Origin: CAZPLZ01 sp964587525
GTDB lineage: Bacteria; Oederibacteriota; CAKKQC01
NCBI GenBank assembly: GCA_964587525.1
Contig: CAZPLZ010000004.1
Coordinates: 1-38,218 of the forward strand
Reading direction: 5' to 3'
DNA: 38,218 bases
The notes beneath the pieces were generated by a model. The model worked only from the letters and a program-made list of their open reading frames with translations, was not told where the DNA came from and did no database searches. The translations under genes were made by a program, and so were the position numbers. Position 1 is the first letter of the stretch; each line of letters begins with the position of its first letter. Of the stretch, positions 1 through 8,397 are shown in pieces.

Positions 1-1078
1 TGAACCACGCCACCAGTAGCCCGGTGCGCTGCAAGGCCCGGCTCTCTAGTTCCACTCCCAGATATTGTTGGTGCACCTCTCGGTTGGCTGCTGACCAGTC
101 CAGCGATGGAAACCACTCGCTGGCGAGGGGGTACAAGGGATTCCCCATCACCAGGTAACTCTTCACCAACCACGGGATCAAGGGCAGCAACAGCAATGCG
201 GCCCACCACCCAAGCCACCGCCGCGGCGGCAGAAAACATATCGCCCACACTGCCACCACCGGGCCATACACCAGCTTTGAGGTCACACACAATCCCAACA
301 GGAGCGCCCCGGGTGCCCACAACCCTTGCAGCTGCAGCACTGCGCCAGCTATGAACAACGCTGCTGCCGGTACGTCGCTCTTGCTCACGGTGGACAGCCA
401 CGCCACCGAGCCGAAGGACATCACCAGCAGCGGCCCTAGCCATGCGGCGTTGGGGCGACCTACCTTGAGGCAGTGCGCGGCAAACACCATGCTTGAGGCC
501 ATAAAGCACAGCAACACCATGACCTTTGCCAGCCGATCATCCCCGGTGATCAGCGGGAGTGCGAAGGCGGTTTCAAAGGGCGAGGGGTAATGGAAAGCCA
601 ATGGCACGTACTCATACATCGCCCGGCCCGCCTGCAGATACTGCCATGGGATCCCCAGATGGTACGCCCAGCTATCAGGATTCACCTCAGGCAGCAGCAG
701 CTTCCAAGCCATGGGCGCAAGCCCCAGGGCGAGCGCCACCAGCCCGAGGACTCCTGCAGCCCGGCTTTCCCTGATCGCTTCGACCAGCAGGAGGCGCCGC
801 TGCCACATGGCGCGGGAGCCAGCCAGAAGTGCCAGGCTGGCCGCAGTGAGCGCCAAGGGGGTGAAGAGGCCCGTGAGCCCTAAGCCGAAGTAGACAAAGC
901 CCAGGGTGGCAAAGCCCAATAGAAGCCCGAGTCCGAAGCGCTCGAGGGCAGAGGGGGGCCGACGGAGCACAAAGGGGAGCATCCCGGCTCCCGTTCGCGC
1001 TGCCGCTTCGCTCAGCACTGCCGCCAGGCTGGCCAGCCACAGCAGGCGACTGAGCAATAAGATCCCCCCAGGGACCAT
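1..1078 (-). CDS. GT-C type multipass membrane glycosyltransferase-like protein (partial)
   Basis: The gene starts at ATG 1078 and runs off the window at base 1, leaving 359 codons. The product is very hydrophobic, with about eight or more predicted membrane helices. Residues 133-151 read NPDSWAYHLGIPWQYLQAG, an Asp followed by a YHL..P...L..G pattern typical of the first periplasmic loop of GT-C enzymes that use polyprenyl-phosphate sugars. Near residue 310 there is a GNPLYPLAS motif, also usual in this superfamily. The start codon directly follows the stop of the GT9 gene (TAAATG, no gap), so it is probably translationally coupled to it. It likely acts in the inner membrane in glycan assembly. 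Donor and acceptor cannot be told from the sequence, and the C-terminus is missing. Confidence 0.72.
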   Translation of the reverse strand, partial: MVPGGILLLSRLLWLASLAAVLSEAAARTGAGMLPFVLRRPPSALERFGLGLLLGFATLGFVYFGLGLTGLFTPLALTAASLALLAGSRAMWQRRLLLVEAIRESRAAGVLGLVALALGLAPMAWKLLLPEVNPDSWAYHLGIPWQYLQAGRAMYEYVPLAFHYPSPFETAFALPLITGDDRLAKVMVLLCFMASSMVFAAHCLKVGRPNAAWLGPLLVMSFGSVAWLSTVSKSDVPAAALFIAGAVLQLQGLWAPGALLLGLCVTSKLVYGPVVAVWAICFLPPRRWLGWWAALLLLPLIPWLVKSYLVMGNPLYPLASEWFPSLDWSAANREVHQQYLGVELESRALQRTGLLVAWF

Positions 1079-2113
1079 TTACTTCTTCAGAAGACTTCTG
1101 ACGGCATCCAGCACACGGTCCGGATCAATGGTGTTGACGCAGTTGTACATGGGGCAGCGCGGGCCCAGACAACTGGGGCAGACGGCTGGGTGCGGCAGCA
1201 GGACGACCCCACGATCGCCGCGCGGGCGCCAGCGGACCGGGCTTTGCGTATGCATTGGCGCATAGAGTGCGACCGTGGGCACACCGAGGCTGGCGGCCAG
1301 GTGTAGCGGGCCGGTGGCAGGACCCACCACGGCGCAAGCTTCGCGTAACACCGCAGCGAGGGCGGAGAGATTGCCCGGCGCTATAAACCGGCTTTCTGGA
1401 AGGCCGGCGGTCCGGGTGGCGGCAAGCACTTGGGCTGACTCTCCCGTGGTACCCGTTAACACCACGAAGTACCCGGCGCCCTCTAACAGCCTGGCGATGT
1501 CCCCGTAATGTTCTGGCGTTGCGTTCAATGCGGAGCCGCCGCATGTTGGATGCACAACCAGATAGGGTCTGGGGATTTTCTGGCGCTGCAACAGTGATTC
1601 TGCTTCAGCGGAGGCTTCGTCCGAAATCACCGGCGCAATCAGATTACCCCCCACTTCCTTTGAAGGGGAGAAATAGATACGCAGCGGCTGGAGCAGCTCG
1701 AGGTTATATTCCACCTCATGATGGATATTGGCCGAGCGATGCACGGCCACGCGGTGGGTAAACAGGAATGAATACCAGCGGTAGAGCGTTCCAATCCTGA
1801 CCGGAATGCGGGCGAGGACGGCGGCCAGCGCCGGCTTGAACCTAGGGTAGAACAGCACGGCGGTGTCAAACGAGCTACGTCGTAAAAAATCAGTCAAGGG
1901 TGCGAGCGGCTGGGTGTGATCCCAGACGAACACTTCGTGCACCCAGGGCTGTCCCTCGATGAGTTGACGGGTGAGAGGTGAAACGACCGCGGTCACCCGG
2001 CAGTGTGGATAGGTGCGGGAGAGAGCAGCCATGGCCGGCATGGTCATTAATAGATCCCCGATGCGGTCAGTTCTAAAGCACACGGCTCGGCTGGGATCAG
2101 GCGCTGGCCGCAT
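1079..2113 (-). CDS. Glycosyltransferase family 9 (ADP-heptose:LPS heptosyltransferase-like)
   Basis: This 344-aa protein matches the usual GT9 length. The N-terminus has the R-DRIGDLL motif (residues 14-22) of heptosyltransferases. The C-terminal Rossmann domain has a VVHPTCGGSALN stretch, then FIAPGNLSALAAVLREA and VVGPATGPLHLAASLGVPTV, the nucleotide-sugar binding region of the family. A Cys-rich CPSCLGPRCPMYNC stretch precedes the final helix, as in many GT9 members. I chose ATG 2113 because GGGGGAG lies six bases upstream; it overlaps the end of the asnB-like gene by 17 nt. An in-frame ATG at 2260 would lie deep inside asnB and is unlikely. Probable role: transfer of a heptose or other sugar in LPS core or exopolysaccharide synthesis, at the cytoplasmic face. 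Confidence 0.88.
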   Translation of the reverse strand: MRPAPDPSRAVCFRTDRIGDLLMTMPAMAALSRTYPHCRVTAVVSPLTRQLIEGQPWVHEVFVWDHTQPLAPLTDFLRRSSFDTAVLFYPRFKPALAAVLARIPVRIGTLYRWYSFLFTHRVAVHRSANIHHEVEYNLELLQPLRIYFSPSKEVGGNLIAPVISDEASAEAESLLQRQKIPRPYLVVHPTCGGSALNATPEHYGDIARLLEGAGYFVVLTGTTGESAQVLAATRTAGLPESRFIAPGNLSALAAVLREACAVVGPATGPLHLAASLGVPTVALYAPMHTQSPVRWRPRGDRGVVLLPHPAVCPSCLGPRCPMYNCVNTIDPDRVLDAVRSLLKK

Positions 2114-3935
2114 GTCGTCTCCCCCACTCAGCCAGCGCGAACAAGCAGTAGAGCTGTAACCCGTACCGGCCGGTCCGCTGATGCCGTTCCAGCAGGCGGT
2201 TGACTTCCGTATGGTCAATAAAAGCCCACGAGCGGAATGGACGGCTCGCCAGTGCGTCACGCAGGATCTCTTTCAAATGGCCTCTGAACCAGGCGCCCCA
2301 GGGAGGCTCGAATCCCACCTTGCGCCTGGCCAGCAGTTCAGGTGGAAGAAGCCCGGCCAGCGCGTCTTTAAATATTCTTTTATGGGTCTTCCCGTTTAAT
2401 TTATAGGCCCCAGGCAAACTGTGCGCGTACTCGAGCAGCTTATGGTCCAGCAGCGGGGTCCGAGCCTCCAGGGATACAGCCATACTCATTCGGTCAACTT
2501 TTTGCAACAGGTCATCAGCCAGCCAAGTCTCGATATCCACGGCCAGGGTCTGATTCAAACGGTCTGATCCTGGATGAGCCGCAAAGAGCGGCCTGAAGAC
2601 CGGAACGATCCAACTTACATCCCGGCGAAACAGGCGCCGGTGCTCCGACGGAGCGAAGGCCGAAACGGCGAAAGTATGGCTGGTGGGGACGTCAGGCTCA
2701 GTGATCGCATGAAAGCCCTTCACGTGTCTGGTTGAGATCAGTTCATGGGTGAAGGCCTGATCCACAGCGGCCCTGAGCCATTGCCCAGGCAGGATCGGCA
2801 TCCTGGCGAGACGGTACCGGGCATAGCCTGCAAAGGCTTCGTCACCACCTTCACCGGTTAAGACAACGGTCACGTACTCCCGCGCCATGCGGCATATCAG
2901 ATACGTTGGCAAGCACGCAGGGTCCAGGATGGGTTCATCCAGGGCATCGAACACCCTGGGGATCGCTTCGATAGCTTCCGCGTCACCCACGTGGAGTTCA
3001 TGATGATCGCATCCGTATTTTTCAGCGACCTCAAGCGCAAACCGCGCATCTTCTTCTCCTCCAGGGTGGTCAAACCGGACGGAAAAGGTCGCCACCTTAG
3101 GCGCCATCTTCGCCATTAATGCAACGACGCCGGAGGAATCCACCCCGCCACTCAGCAGGGCACCCAGCGGGACATCGCTGAGCAGGCGCAAACGCACGGC
3201 TTCCTTAAGCTGTTCGTCCAGGTTGGTTCGCGCCTCCTGGTACGACAAGCTCGAAGGGGCCGCGGTCAGCCGCCAATATCGTTTAACTTCCACGGCACCA
3301 TTGCGAACAGTCAAAAGGTGACCCGGTGGAAGCTTATGCACGCCGTGAAACGGCGTTCCAGGGCTGGGGATGTATTGCAGAACGAGGGCTTTGAGGATTT
3401 CTTCTTCATTCAGGCTCAGCGTGATCTCTGGACAGGCGCGAAGTGCATTCAATTCCGAGGCGAAAGCAAGCAAGGATTTGGCCTGCGCGTAATACAGAGG
3501 TTTCTTGCCGATCCGGTCCCGGGCGAGCAGGAGGGTGCGGTTGGGCTTGTCCCAGATCGCGAATGCGAACATGCCACGTAGCGCTTCGATGAATCCCTCT
3601 CCTTGATCCTCGTACAGATGGACCAGGACTTCGGTATCGGTGTGGCTGCGGAAGGTATGGCCGTTTGCCTCGAGCCGCTTGCGCAGCTCAGGCGCGTTGT
3701 AGATTTCCCCGTTGTACACCACTGCCACCGTACGGTCTTCGTTGAACACTGGCTGGCCACCGCCTTGCACATCCAGGATTGCGAGACGGCGCATCGCCAG
3801 CCCGACGCATACGTCCAGGAACTCACCTTCCCCATCGGGACCGCGGTGCCGCAGGCGTTCGTTCATCCGGCTGAGGACTTCCCGGTGGATCCGGGTGTTT
3901 CCGTCCAACGCGACCATGCCACAAATCCCGCACAT
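2097..3935 (-). CDS. asnB: Asparagine synthase (glutamine-hydrolysing)-type amidotransferase, EPS-locus type
   Basis: This 612-aa protein has the class II amidotransferase plus synthetase layout. Translation starts at ATG 3935, which places the catalytic Cys at residue 2 (MCGICGMV) after removal of Met. The glutaminase domain holds RHRGPDGEG (29-37) and YNGEIYN (74-80). The synthetase domain has the PP-loop SGGVDSS at 262-268 and a TGEGGDEAFAGY segment. A longer open frame begins at 4016 but would bury the Cys, so it is rejected. The gene starts 4 nt after the Stp1-like gene and overlaps the GT9 gene. AsnB-like proteins beside Stp1-type transferases are a hallmark of XrtA/PEP-CTERM exopolysaccharide loci, where they probably amidate a sugar acid or precursor. 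A plain asparagine synthase role remains possible. Confidence 0.9.
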   Translation of the reverse strand: MCGICGMVALDGNTRIHREVLSRMNERLRHRGPDGEGEFLDVCVGLAMRRLAILDVQGGGQPVFNEDRTVAVVYNGEIYNAPELRKRLEANGHTFRSHTDTEVLVHLYEDQGEGFIEALRGMFAFAIWDKPNRTLLLARDRIGKKPLYYAQAKSLLAFASELNALRACPEITLSLNEEEILKALVLQYIPSPGTPFHGVHKLPPGHLLTVRNGAVEVKRYWRLTAAPSSLSYQEARTNLDEQLKEAVRLRLLSDVPLGALLSGGVDSSGVVALMAKMAPKVATFSVRFDHPGGEEDARFALEVAEKYGCDHHELHVGDAEAIEAIPRVFDALDEPILDPACLPTYLICRMAREYVTVVLTGEGGDEAFAGYARYRLARMPILPGQWLRAAVDQAFTHELISTRHVKGFHAITEPDVPTSHTFAVSAFAPSEHRRLFRRDVSWIVPVFRPLFAAHPGSDRLNQTLAVDIETWLADDLLQKVDRMSMAVSLEARTPLLDHKLLEYAHSLPGAYKLNGKTHKRIFKDALAGLLPPELLARRKVGFEPPWGAWFRGHLKEILRDALASRPFRSWAFIDHTEVNRLLERHQRTGRYGLQLYCLFALAEWGRRHAASA

Positions 3936-3939
3936 GAAG

Positions 3940-5169
3940 TTACTTCCAGTGCCCCCCTCTTTTTTTTCCTCTCCCCCCAAAAGGGTGAGATGGTAAGGAG
4001 AGATTCCGGTAGGCACGGCGCAGCGACCGGGCCGCTAGTGCCTCACTGAAACGCTTCTCCACCAGTCGCCGTCCGCCTGCGGCAATCTTCCGGCTCAACG
4101 GAACATCCATGAGGAGTTGCCCAGTGAATCGGGCAAAGGCGGCGGACTGGTCAGAGGCCAGCAGCTCCACACCGTGTCTGGCGCTGAGGGATGCGGCCAC
4201 GTTGGAGGTGGCCACGACGGGCAAACCACAAGCCATGGCCTGAATGGCCTTGTTGTTCAATCCCACTCCGAGGGGAAGCGGGCAGATCAACACTTTGGAG
4301 CGCTTAAGATGCGATTGGACATCAGCCTGGTACCCCAGAAATCGGACCGGCAGCGGACACGTTCTTGCCTGGCGGATCAGCCATGCTGGAGCGCCACCAC
4401 CAATGACATGGAGCTGGGCATCAGGACATGCCCGCACCAGTTCCGCGGCGGCCTTCGTAAAAAACCAGCTCAAGCCTTCGGTATTCGGTGGATAAGCTAT
4501 GTTGCCCAGAAAGGTCAGCGTGTTGGATCGAGGCGGCCTGGGCGAGAATTTCCAGAACTTAAGATCGAGGCCGTTGGGGACCACGATGATTGGTCGTGTG
4601 ACCCCCAGCGATTTGAGCCGCGTGCGTTCCACCTCTGTAACCACGAGGCATGCCGCCGCCCGGTTAGCCCAGCGGCGCTCGGCTCTCTTGAGTGCCGGCA
4701 GGTCCAGCATAGCGTACCACCGGCGCCAGCCCCTTACCTTCGCGGCGTGTTGATAGTAATGTGACATGCAATCCGTCGCATCCAGGACGTATGGCAGGTT
4801 CAGCCGTTCCGCGTAAGGCATCATGCGCAGCCTGTGCACATGGACGCCGGTGACCGGCCAGTATCGAAGGGTATGAGCCAGCCACTCCTGCCCACGTGTT
4901 GACCAGAACGCTCCCGCATGCACAGGTTCGCGGTTCATCCAGGCTCTGAGGGCTCCCCGCACCTTCCACAGCCGGTTCACCGGCACCACTTCCGTGTCCT
5001 GACAGAGAGCCCGGATCTCTGGAGGAAGCTGGTTGTGTCCATCCGGATCAAGAAAAAATCCGTAAATCTGGTGAAACTTAGCCAATCCTTTAAGTGTCAC
5101 GAGCGCGCGGACCCGGTCCCCGTCGCTGGGCGGAAACGGGACAAATGCGCAGAGGTAGAGAAGGTTCAC
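3940..5169 (-). CDS. PEP-CTERM/XrtA-associated sugar transferase, Stp1-like (GT4 fold)
   Basis: This 409-aa protein begins NLLYLCAFVPFPPSDGDRVR, the signature N-terminus of the Stp1 family of exosortase-associated glycosyltransferases (PFPP..GDR.R). The C-terminal half carries LTFLGNIAYPPNTEGLSWF and then GVGLNNKAIQAMACGLPVVA, the GT4-type donor-binding region. I chose GTG 5169 because it forms a GTGA overlap with the stop of the upstream membrane protein; the open frame extends to 5235 without support. The final 15 to 20 residues, rich in Pro, Gly, Arg and Lys, are encoded by a C/G-rich dispersed repeat (3953-4004), so the native C-terminus probably lay slightly upstream. Probable role: adding a sugar in exopolysaccharide synthesis in the cytoplasm, with the AsnB and GT9 neighbours. 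Confidence 0.85.
   Translation of the reverse strand: MNLLYLCAFVPFPPSDGDRVRALVTLKGLAKFHQIYGFFLDPDGHNQLPPEIRALCQDTEVVPVNRLWKVRGALRAWMNREPVHAGAFWSTRGQEWLAHTLRYWPVTGVHVHRLRMMPYAERLNLPYVLDATDCMSHYYQHAAKVRGWRRWYAMLDLPALKRAERRWANRAAACLVVTEVERTRLKSLGVTRPIIVVPNGLDLKFWKFSPRPPRSNTLTFLGNIAYPPNTEGLSWFFTKAAAELVRACPDAQLHVIGGGAPAWLIRQARTCPLPVRFLGYQADVQSHLKRSKVLICPLPLGVGLNNKAIQAMACGLPVVATSNVAASLSARHGVELLASDQSAAFARFTGQLLMDVPLSRKIAAGGRRLVEKRFSEALAARSLRRAYRNLSLPSHPFGGRGKKRGGHWK
3953..4004. repeat. C/G-rich palindromic repeat, family A (degenerate copy) in the stp1-like 3' end
   Basis: The plus strand reads CCCCCCTC, a T run, CCTCTCCCCCC, AAAA, GGGTGAGA, then a GGAGAG tail. This is the same C-rich arm, short loop and G-rich arm seen perfectly at 10185-10221 and 28587-28634. 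It lies inside the last codons of the Stp1-like gene and contributes its C-terminal residues. The arms are imperfect here. Confidence 0.6.
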
Positions 5170-6602
5170 TGAAAGGACGGAAACCAGTTGAACGGCATCG
5201 CCAGCCAGGCGAGGCCCAGTTGAGCGGCGATCCACTCCCGGCCGCTGGTATATCTAAGAACTGGGCACACGGTGAGCAGGTAAGAGATGCCCAAGGACAG
5301 AGCCAGCAACGTGTACCAGATTCGCCGCCGCCATGGTCGCTGAAGCGCCCACTCCACACCCAGGGCGAGGTACGGCGCCGCAAACGGGAGCAACGGCACC
5401 AGCGTGCGGCCGGGATAGGAGGAACCGCCCCAGTTGCGGAACACCAGTGTAAGGGCAACGTAGGCCGCTCCCCCGATCCAGAACCAGGCGTGCGACACCC
5501 GGCGCGATGAACGGGCAACCACAATTCCTGGCAGAAGAACCAGCATCCAGGGCGCGTACGGGATAAGGCCAAAATCCCGGTCGAACAGTTTCCCCAGAGC
5601 GCTGACGAGCGGGTTGCCGAACGATTGAGTGGCCAGCGAACCTGCGGTCAGGCTGTTAAGTTCGGCAGGGTACTTCTCCGTGAGCGTGTTGAGCACGGCC
5701 AGCAATGCCGGCCCGTGATACACGCTCATAAACACCCCCCCGGAGAGGGCGCCGGCAATCAGCCAGACCGGGACGTGCCTTCGCATATCGTGTGTGCCCT
5801 GACGATACCAATGTAATGCTGCCAGTCCGGCTGAGAGCAGCGCATAGCGGGGATGCAGCCAGGGTAGCGCTGCCGCGCAGGTCGCTACGACCTGACTAGA
5901 ACCCAACCGACAGAGGGCGAGCCCGGTCAGCGCAGCCGCCGCCACCTCCGTGAAAACCAGGGTGGACGAGAACAGGAGGGGGCTGGAGGTGCCCAGCGCA
6001 ACACAGGTGACCAGCGCGGATCGGGGTGAGGCTCCCAGACGGCAGAGCCGGTGCAGCACGGAGAGCAATCCGGCAGCCAGGGCCGCCAGTGCGAGCGTCA
6101 CCCCCCAGCGGCCAGCCAGCGTGTACGCCGGGAGGACGAACAACGGCAATCCTGCAGTGTGTTGTGAGTATTGAGCTCCATCCGGCGTGATCACGGTGTG
6201 TGGGTCGATCTCCCGCACCGGGTAAAACTTCAGGTGGGAACCTGATGCGTAATTGCCGGAGAGCTCCAGATCGCCATCCACAGCCAGGCTCTCCGTGATC
6301 TGCAGATAATGCGGTTCGTCTGTGGTCGGAAGATAGACGAAGGTCACGTACGTACCCGTCATGGCAAAGAGAAGGGCGCTGGCCATTGTGATTCGGCTCG
6401 CGGACGACCTTCGCCGCCGGCCGGCGAGCACCCGCCATGCAACCCAGCCCGCCAGGAGCACCCAGAGGGAACCCGCTACGAGGCATCCCAGGTATTCCAG
6501 CGGCGACAATTTCACGAAATGTCCTGGCCAGAGGTAGACGTGGCCAAGGTGAGAGAAACTTGAGTCCGCAAGCCCGTCGAGCGATCGCTGCACCCAGTTC
6601 AC
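5166..6602 (-). CDS. Multipass membrane protein with DEPHYL motif (GT-C / ArnT-like)
   Basis: This 478-aa protein has roughly ten hydrophobic segments. In the first extracytoplasmic loop it carries TTDEPHYL (93-100) followed by DGDLELSGNY, a pattern seen in bacterial GT-C glycosyltransferase-like proteins where the acidic residue is catalytic. The likely start is GTG 6602 (M-NWVQRS), 33 nt after the pyrE stop. No strong Shine-Dalgarno is visible, so the start is less certain. The stop overlaps the GTG of the Stp1-like gene (GTGA). It is the first gene of the glycan cluster and probably transfers a polyprenyl-linked sugar in the inner membrane. Whether it is transcribed with the pyr operon or from its own promoter cannot be seen; the gap holds only a short CTCTTAAGAG palindrome. 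Confidence 0.75.
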   Translation of the reverse strand: MNWVQRSLDGLADSSFSHLGHVYLWPGHFVKLSPLEYLGCLVAGSLWVLLAGWVAWRVLAGRRRRSSASRITMASALLFAMTGTYVTFVYLPTTDEPHYLQITESLAVDGDLELSGNYASGSHLKFYPVREIDPHTVITPDGAQYSQHTAGLPLFVLPAYTLAGRWGVTLALAALAAGLLSVLHRLCRLGASPRSALVTCVALGTSSPLLFSSTLVFTEVAAAALTGLALCRLGSSQVVATCAAALPWLHPRYALLSAGLAALHWYRQGTHDMRRHVPVWLIAGALSGGVFMSVYHGPALLAVLNTLTEKYPAELNSLTAGSLATQSFGNPLVSALGKLFDRDFGLIPYAPWMLVLLPGIVVARSSRRVSHAWFWIGGAAYVALTLVFRNWGGSSYPGRTLVPLLPFAAPYLALGVEWALQRPWRRRIWYTLLALSLGISYLLTVCPVLRYTSGREWIAAQLGLAWLAMPFNWFPSFQ

Positions 6603-6635
6603 GATAGACAGGATGTGGATTTTTTCAACATTCTC

Positions 6636-7214
6636 TTAAGAGGTTACCAGGCGGCTGCCGGGTTTGACCGCCGGAGATCCCTGCTGACACAGCGGACAGG
6701 AGGCTTTCTGGTACGTAGCCAGCGGCAGCTTCAACAACGCCTGTGACTCAGCCGGGAGTTTTGACTTGTCCCCCCTGCGATCCACGACACACCCGATTCC
6801 CACGACGGCAGCTCCGGCACTGCTGATCAGCTCGGCAAGTTCCAAGATCGACCCGCCGGTCGTCACGACATCCTCGACCAGCAGCACCTTATCCTGCGGC
6901 TCAGCATGAAACCCACGGCGAAGCGCCATCCTTCCGTCTTGCCGCTCAGAAAAAATACATGGGACCTTGAAGGCACGGGCGACTTCGTGCGCCAGGATGA
7001 TACCTCCAATTGCTGGGCCGGCCACCAAAGTAATCTGCTTGTCGGCGAAGCGGCGGGCCAGGGCGCTCCCAAGCCGCTCAGCCGACTGCGGGTATTTAAA
7101 AGCCTGGGCACATTGCACATACCGGTCGCTGTGCAGCCCCGAGGTGAGCTCGAAATGCCCCTTGAGCAGTGCTCCGGTTTCTTCCAGCATGGCGATGACC
7201 TCTTCTGGGGTCAT
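6636..7214 (-). CDS. pyrE: Orotate phosphoribosyltransferase
   Basis: This 192-aa enzyme converts orotate plus PRPP to OMP. The PRPP-binding motif VLLVEDVVTTGGSILEL is clear, and HFELTSGLHSDRYVQCAQ near the N-terminus is typical of the family. The C-terminus has CPLC followed by a PGSR motif, as in the Thermus-like PyrE subgroup. I start it at ATG 7214 (MTPEEVIAML), which forms an ATGA overlap with the pyrF stop. An extended frame reaching 7271 lies inside pyrF. It is the last gene of the pyr operon. Identification is secure. Confidence 0.95.
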   Translation of the reverse strand: MTPEEVIAMLEETGALLKGHFELTSGLHSDRYVQCAQAFKYPQSAERLGSALARRFADKQITLVAGPAIGGIILAHEVARAFKVPCIFSERQDGRMALRRGFHAEPQDKVLLVEDVVTTGGSILELAELISSAGAAVVGIGCVVDRRGDKSKLPAESQALLKLPLATYQKASCPLCQQGSPAVKPGSRLVTS

Positions 7215-7957
7215 GGTTCGATTGGGAAGGGTGAGGGGGGACAGGCAGCCTCGATTTCCTGGACAGTACATTGCGCGGCTGCCGCAGGGTCAGGATGTTT
7301 GAGGATCGGGCGTCCAACCACAATCAGGTCTGCTCCTTGCGCAATCGCCTCGCGCGCAGTAAGCGTCCGGCGCTGGTCTCCCTTGGCGTCGGTGGCGGAC
7401 CGGATGCCCGGAACCACCGTGAACAGGCCGTTTCCTAGATGGCTCCGGATGGCCTTGAGTTCCAGCGGCGAACAAACTATGCCCGCGGCACCCGCCTTCT
7501 GCGCCAGTTCGGCCCAGAACAGAACGCGCTCGGTCAGCGGCTCGGACAATTTCCACTCCCGTTCGAGCTGCTCCTGGTCGAACGAGGTCAGCACGGTCAC
7601 GGCCAGGATTTTGAGCTCCGACCCAGCGATCTCTCCTGCCGCTTCCCTGGCCCGTTCGAGCATCTTGCTCCCACCCGCGGCATGCACCGTGACGTAGTCG
7701 ACACCCATGCGGGCGACCTGCCGGCACAGCCGGCCAACTGTCTTGGGGATGTCGTAGAGCTTGAGATCCAGGAACACTTTTCGACCAAGCTTCTTGACTG
7801 CCGCAATGAAGGTTTCGCCGCGCGCATAGACATGGGCCGGACTCACCTTGAACACTCCGACATACGGCGCCAGATTTCGCGCCAACTCCAGCGCCTGGTC
7901 AGGGTCGTCAACGTCCAGGGGGACCGCGAGACGGTCCCGGGTTGGCATCGTCAGCAT
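7211..7957 (-). CDS. pyrF: Orotidine 5'-phosphate decarboxylase
   Basis: This 248-aa enzyme decarboxylates OMP to UMP, the last step of the pathway. The catalytic Asp-Lys-x-x-Asp array is in VFLDLKLYDIPKTVG near residue 60. The phosphate-binding end has the usual VPGIRSATDAKGDQ and DLIVVGRPIL segments. ATG 7957 overlaps the stop of the rlpA-like gene by one base (TAATG); a second in-frame ATG lies three codons downstream. The stop overlaps pyrE (ATGA). The last dozen residues, Pro-rich, come from a stretch resembling one arm of the family A repeat. Confidence 0.95.
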   Translation of the reverse strand: MLTMPTRDRLAVPLDVDDPDQALELARNLAPYVGVFKVSPAHVYARGETFIAAVKKLGRKVFLDLKLYDIPKTVGRLCRQVARMGVDYVTVHAAGGSKMLERAREAAGEIAGSELKILAVTVLTSFDQEQLEREWKLSEPLTERVLFWAELAQKAGAAGIVCSPLELKAIRSHLGNGLFTVVPGIRSATDAKGDQRRTLTAREAIAQGADLIVVGRPILKHPDPAAAAQCTVQEIEAACPPSPFPIEP

Positions 7958-8397
7958 TAACGAAGCACCTGTATCTTCACCCTCGCGGTCCCTTTGTCCT
8001 TGAAACGCAACACCCGGGCGCCGCGAAGGGTCAAATCGATAATCCGGCCTTTGATGTATGGCCCGCGATCGTTGATGACCACCACAATCGTGCGCCGGTT
8101 CTCGAGATTCGTCACCTTGACCCGGCTTCCGAGCGGCAACGTTTTATGGGCCGCCGTCATGGCGTGCATGTCGTACCGGGCTCCGCTCGCCGTCTGTCTC
8201 CCGTGCTCGTACACACCACCCTTCTGCATCCCGTACCAGGAGGCGAGTCCGTATTCGACGTATCCGGCCCAGGCCTTGCCGCCCTTTCTGGTCTTCTTCG
8301 CCTTCTGACCATACTTGTATTGCCGCGCGTCTTGAGGCACACACCCGCCTAGCACCAACACAACGATGGCGGTGACGACGATTCGCAGCAGCCTCAT
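7957..8397 (-). CDS. rlpA: RlpA-like lipoprotein (septal-ring lytic transglycosylase family, DPBB domain)
   Basis: This 146-aa protein begins with a lipoprotein signal peptide ending in the lipobox LGGC (Cys 19), so it is expected to be lipid-anchored in the envelope. A basic linker (26-42) leads to a double-psi beta-barrel domain with GLASWYG (50-56), TAAHKTLPLGSRVKVTNLEN (81-100) and VINDRGPYIKGRIIDL (107-122). His84 and Asp110 align with residues reported as catalytic in RlpA glycan-cleaving enzymes. There is no SPOR domain. The gene is locked into the pyr operon by an ATGA overlap with pyrD and a TAATG overlap with pyrF, an odd place for a cell-wall protein. Activity on glycan is inferred. 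Confidence 0.88.
   Translation of the reverse strand: MRLLRIVVTAIVVLVLGGCVPQDARQYKYGQKAKKTRKGGKAWAGYVEYGLASWYGMQKGGVYEHGRQTASGARYDMHAMTAAHKTLPLGSRVKVTNLENRRTIVVVINDRGPYIKGRIIDLTLRGARVLRFKDKGTARVKIQVLR

Noticed and set aside
5090..5572. Alternative minus-strand open frame within the Stp1-like and GT-C genes
   Set aside because: It overlaps two recognisable genes on the same strand in another frame, and its composition (Arg, Pro, Cys, Trp rich) is that of a frame shadow.
6906..7697. Long open frame on the plus strand opposite pyrE and pyrF
   Set aside because: It lies wholly antisense to two well-identified enzymes, its product is low-complexity with no recognisable motif, and it has no ribosome site; it is a by-product of GC-rich codon use.
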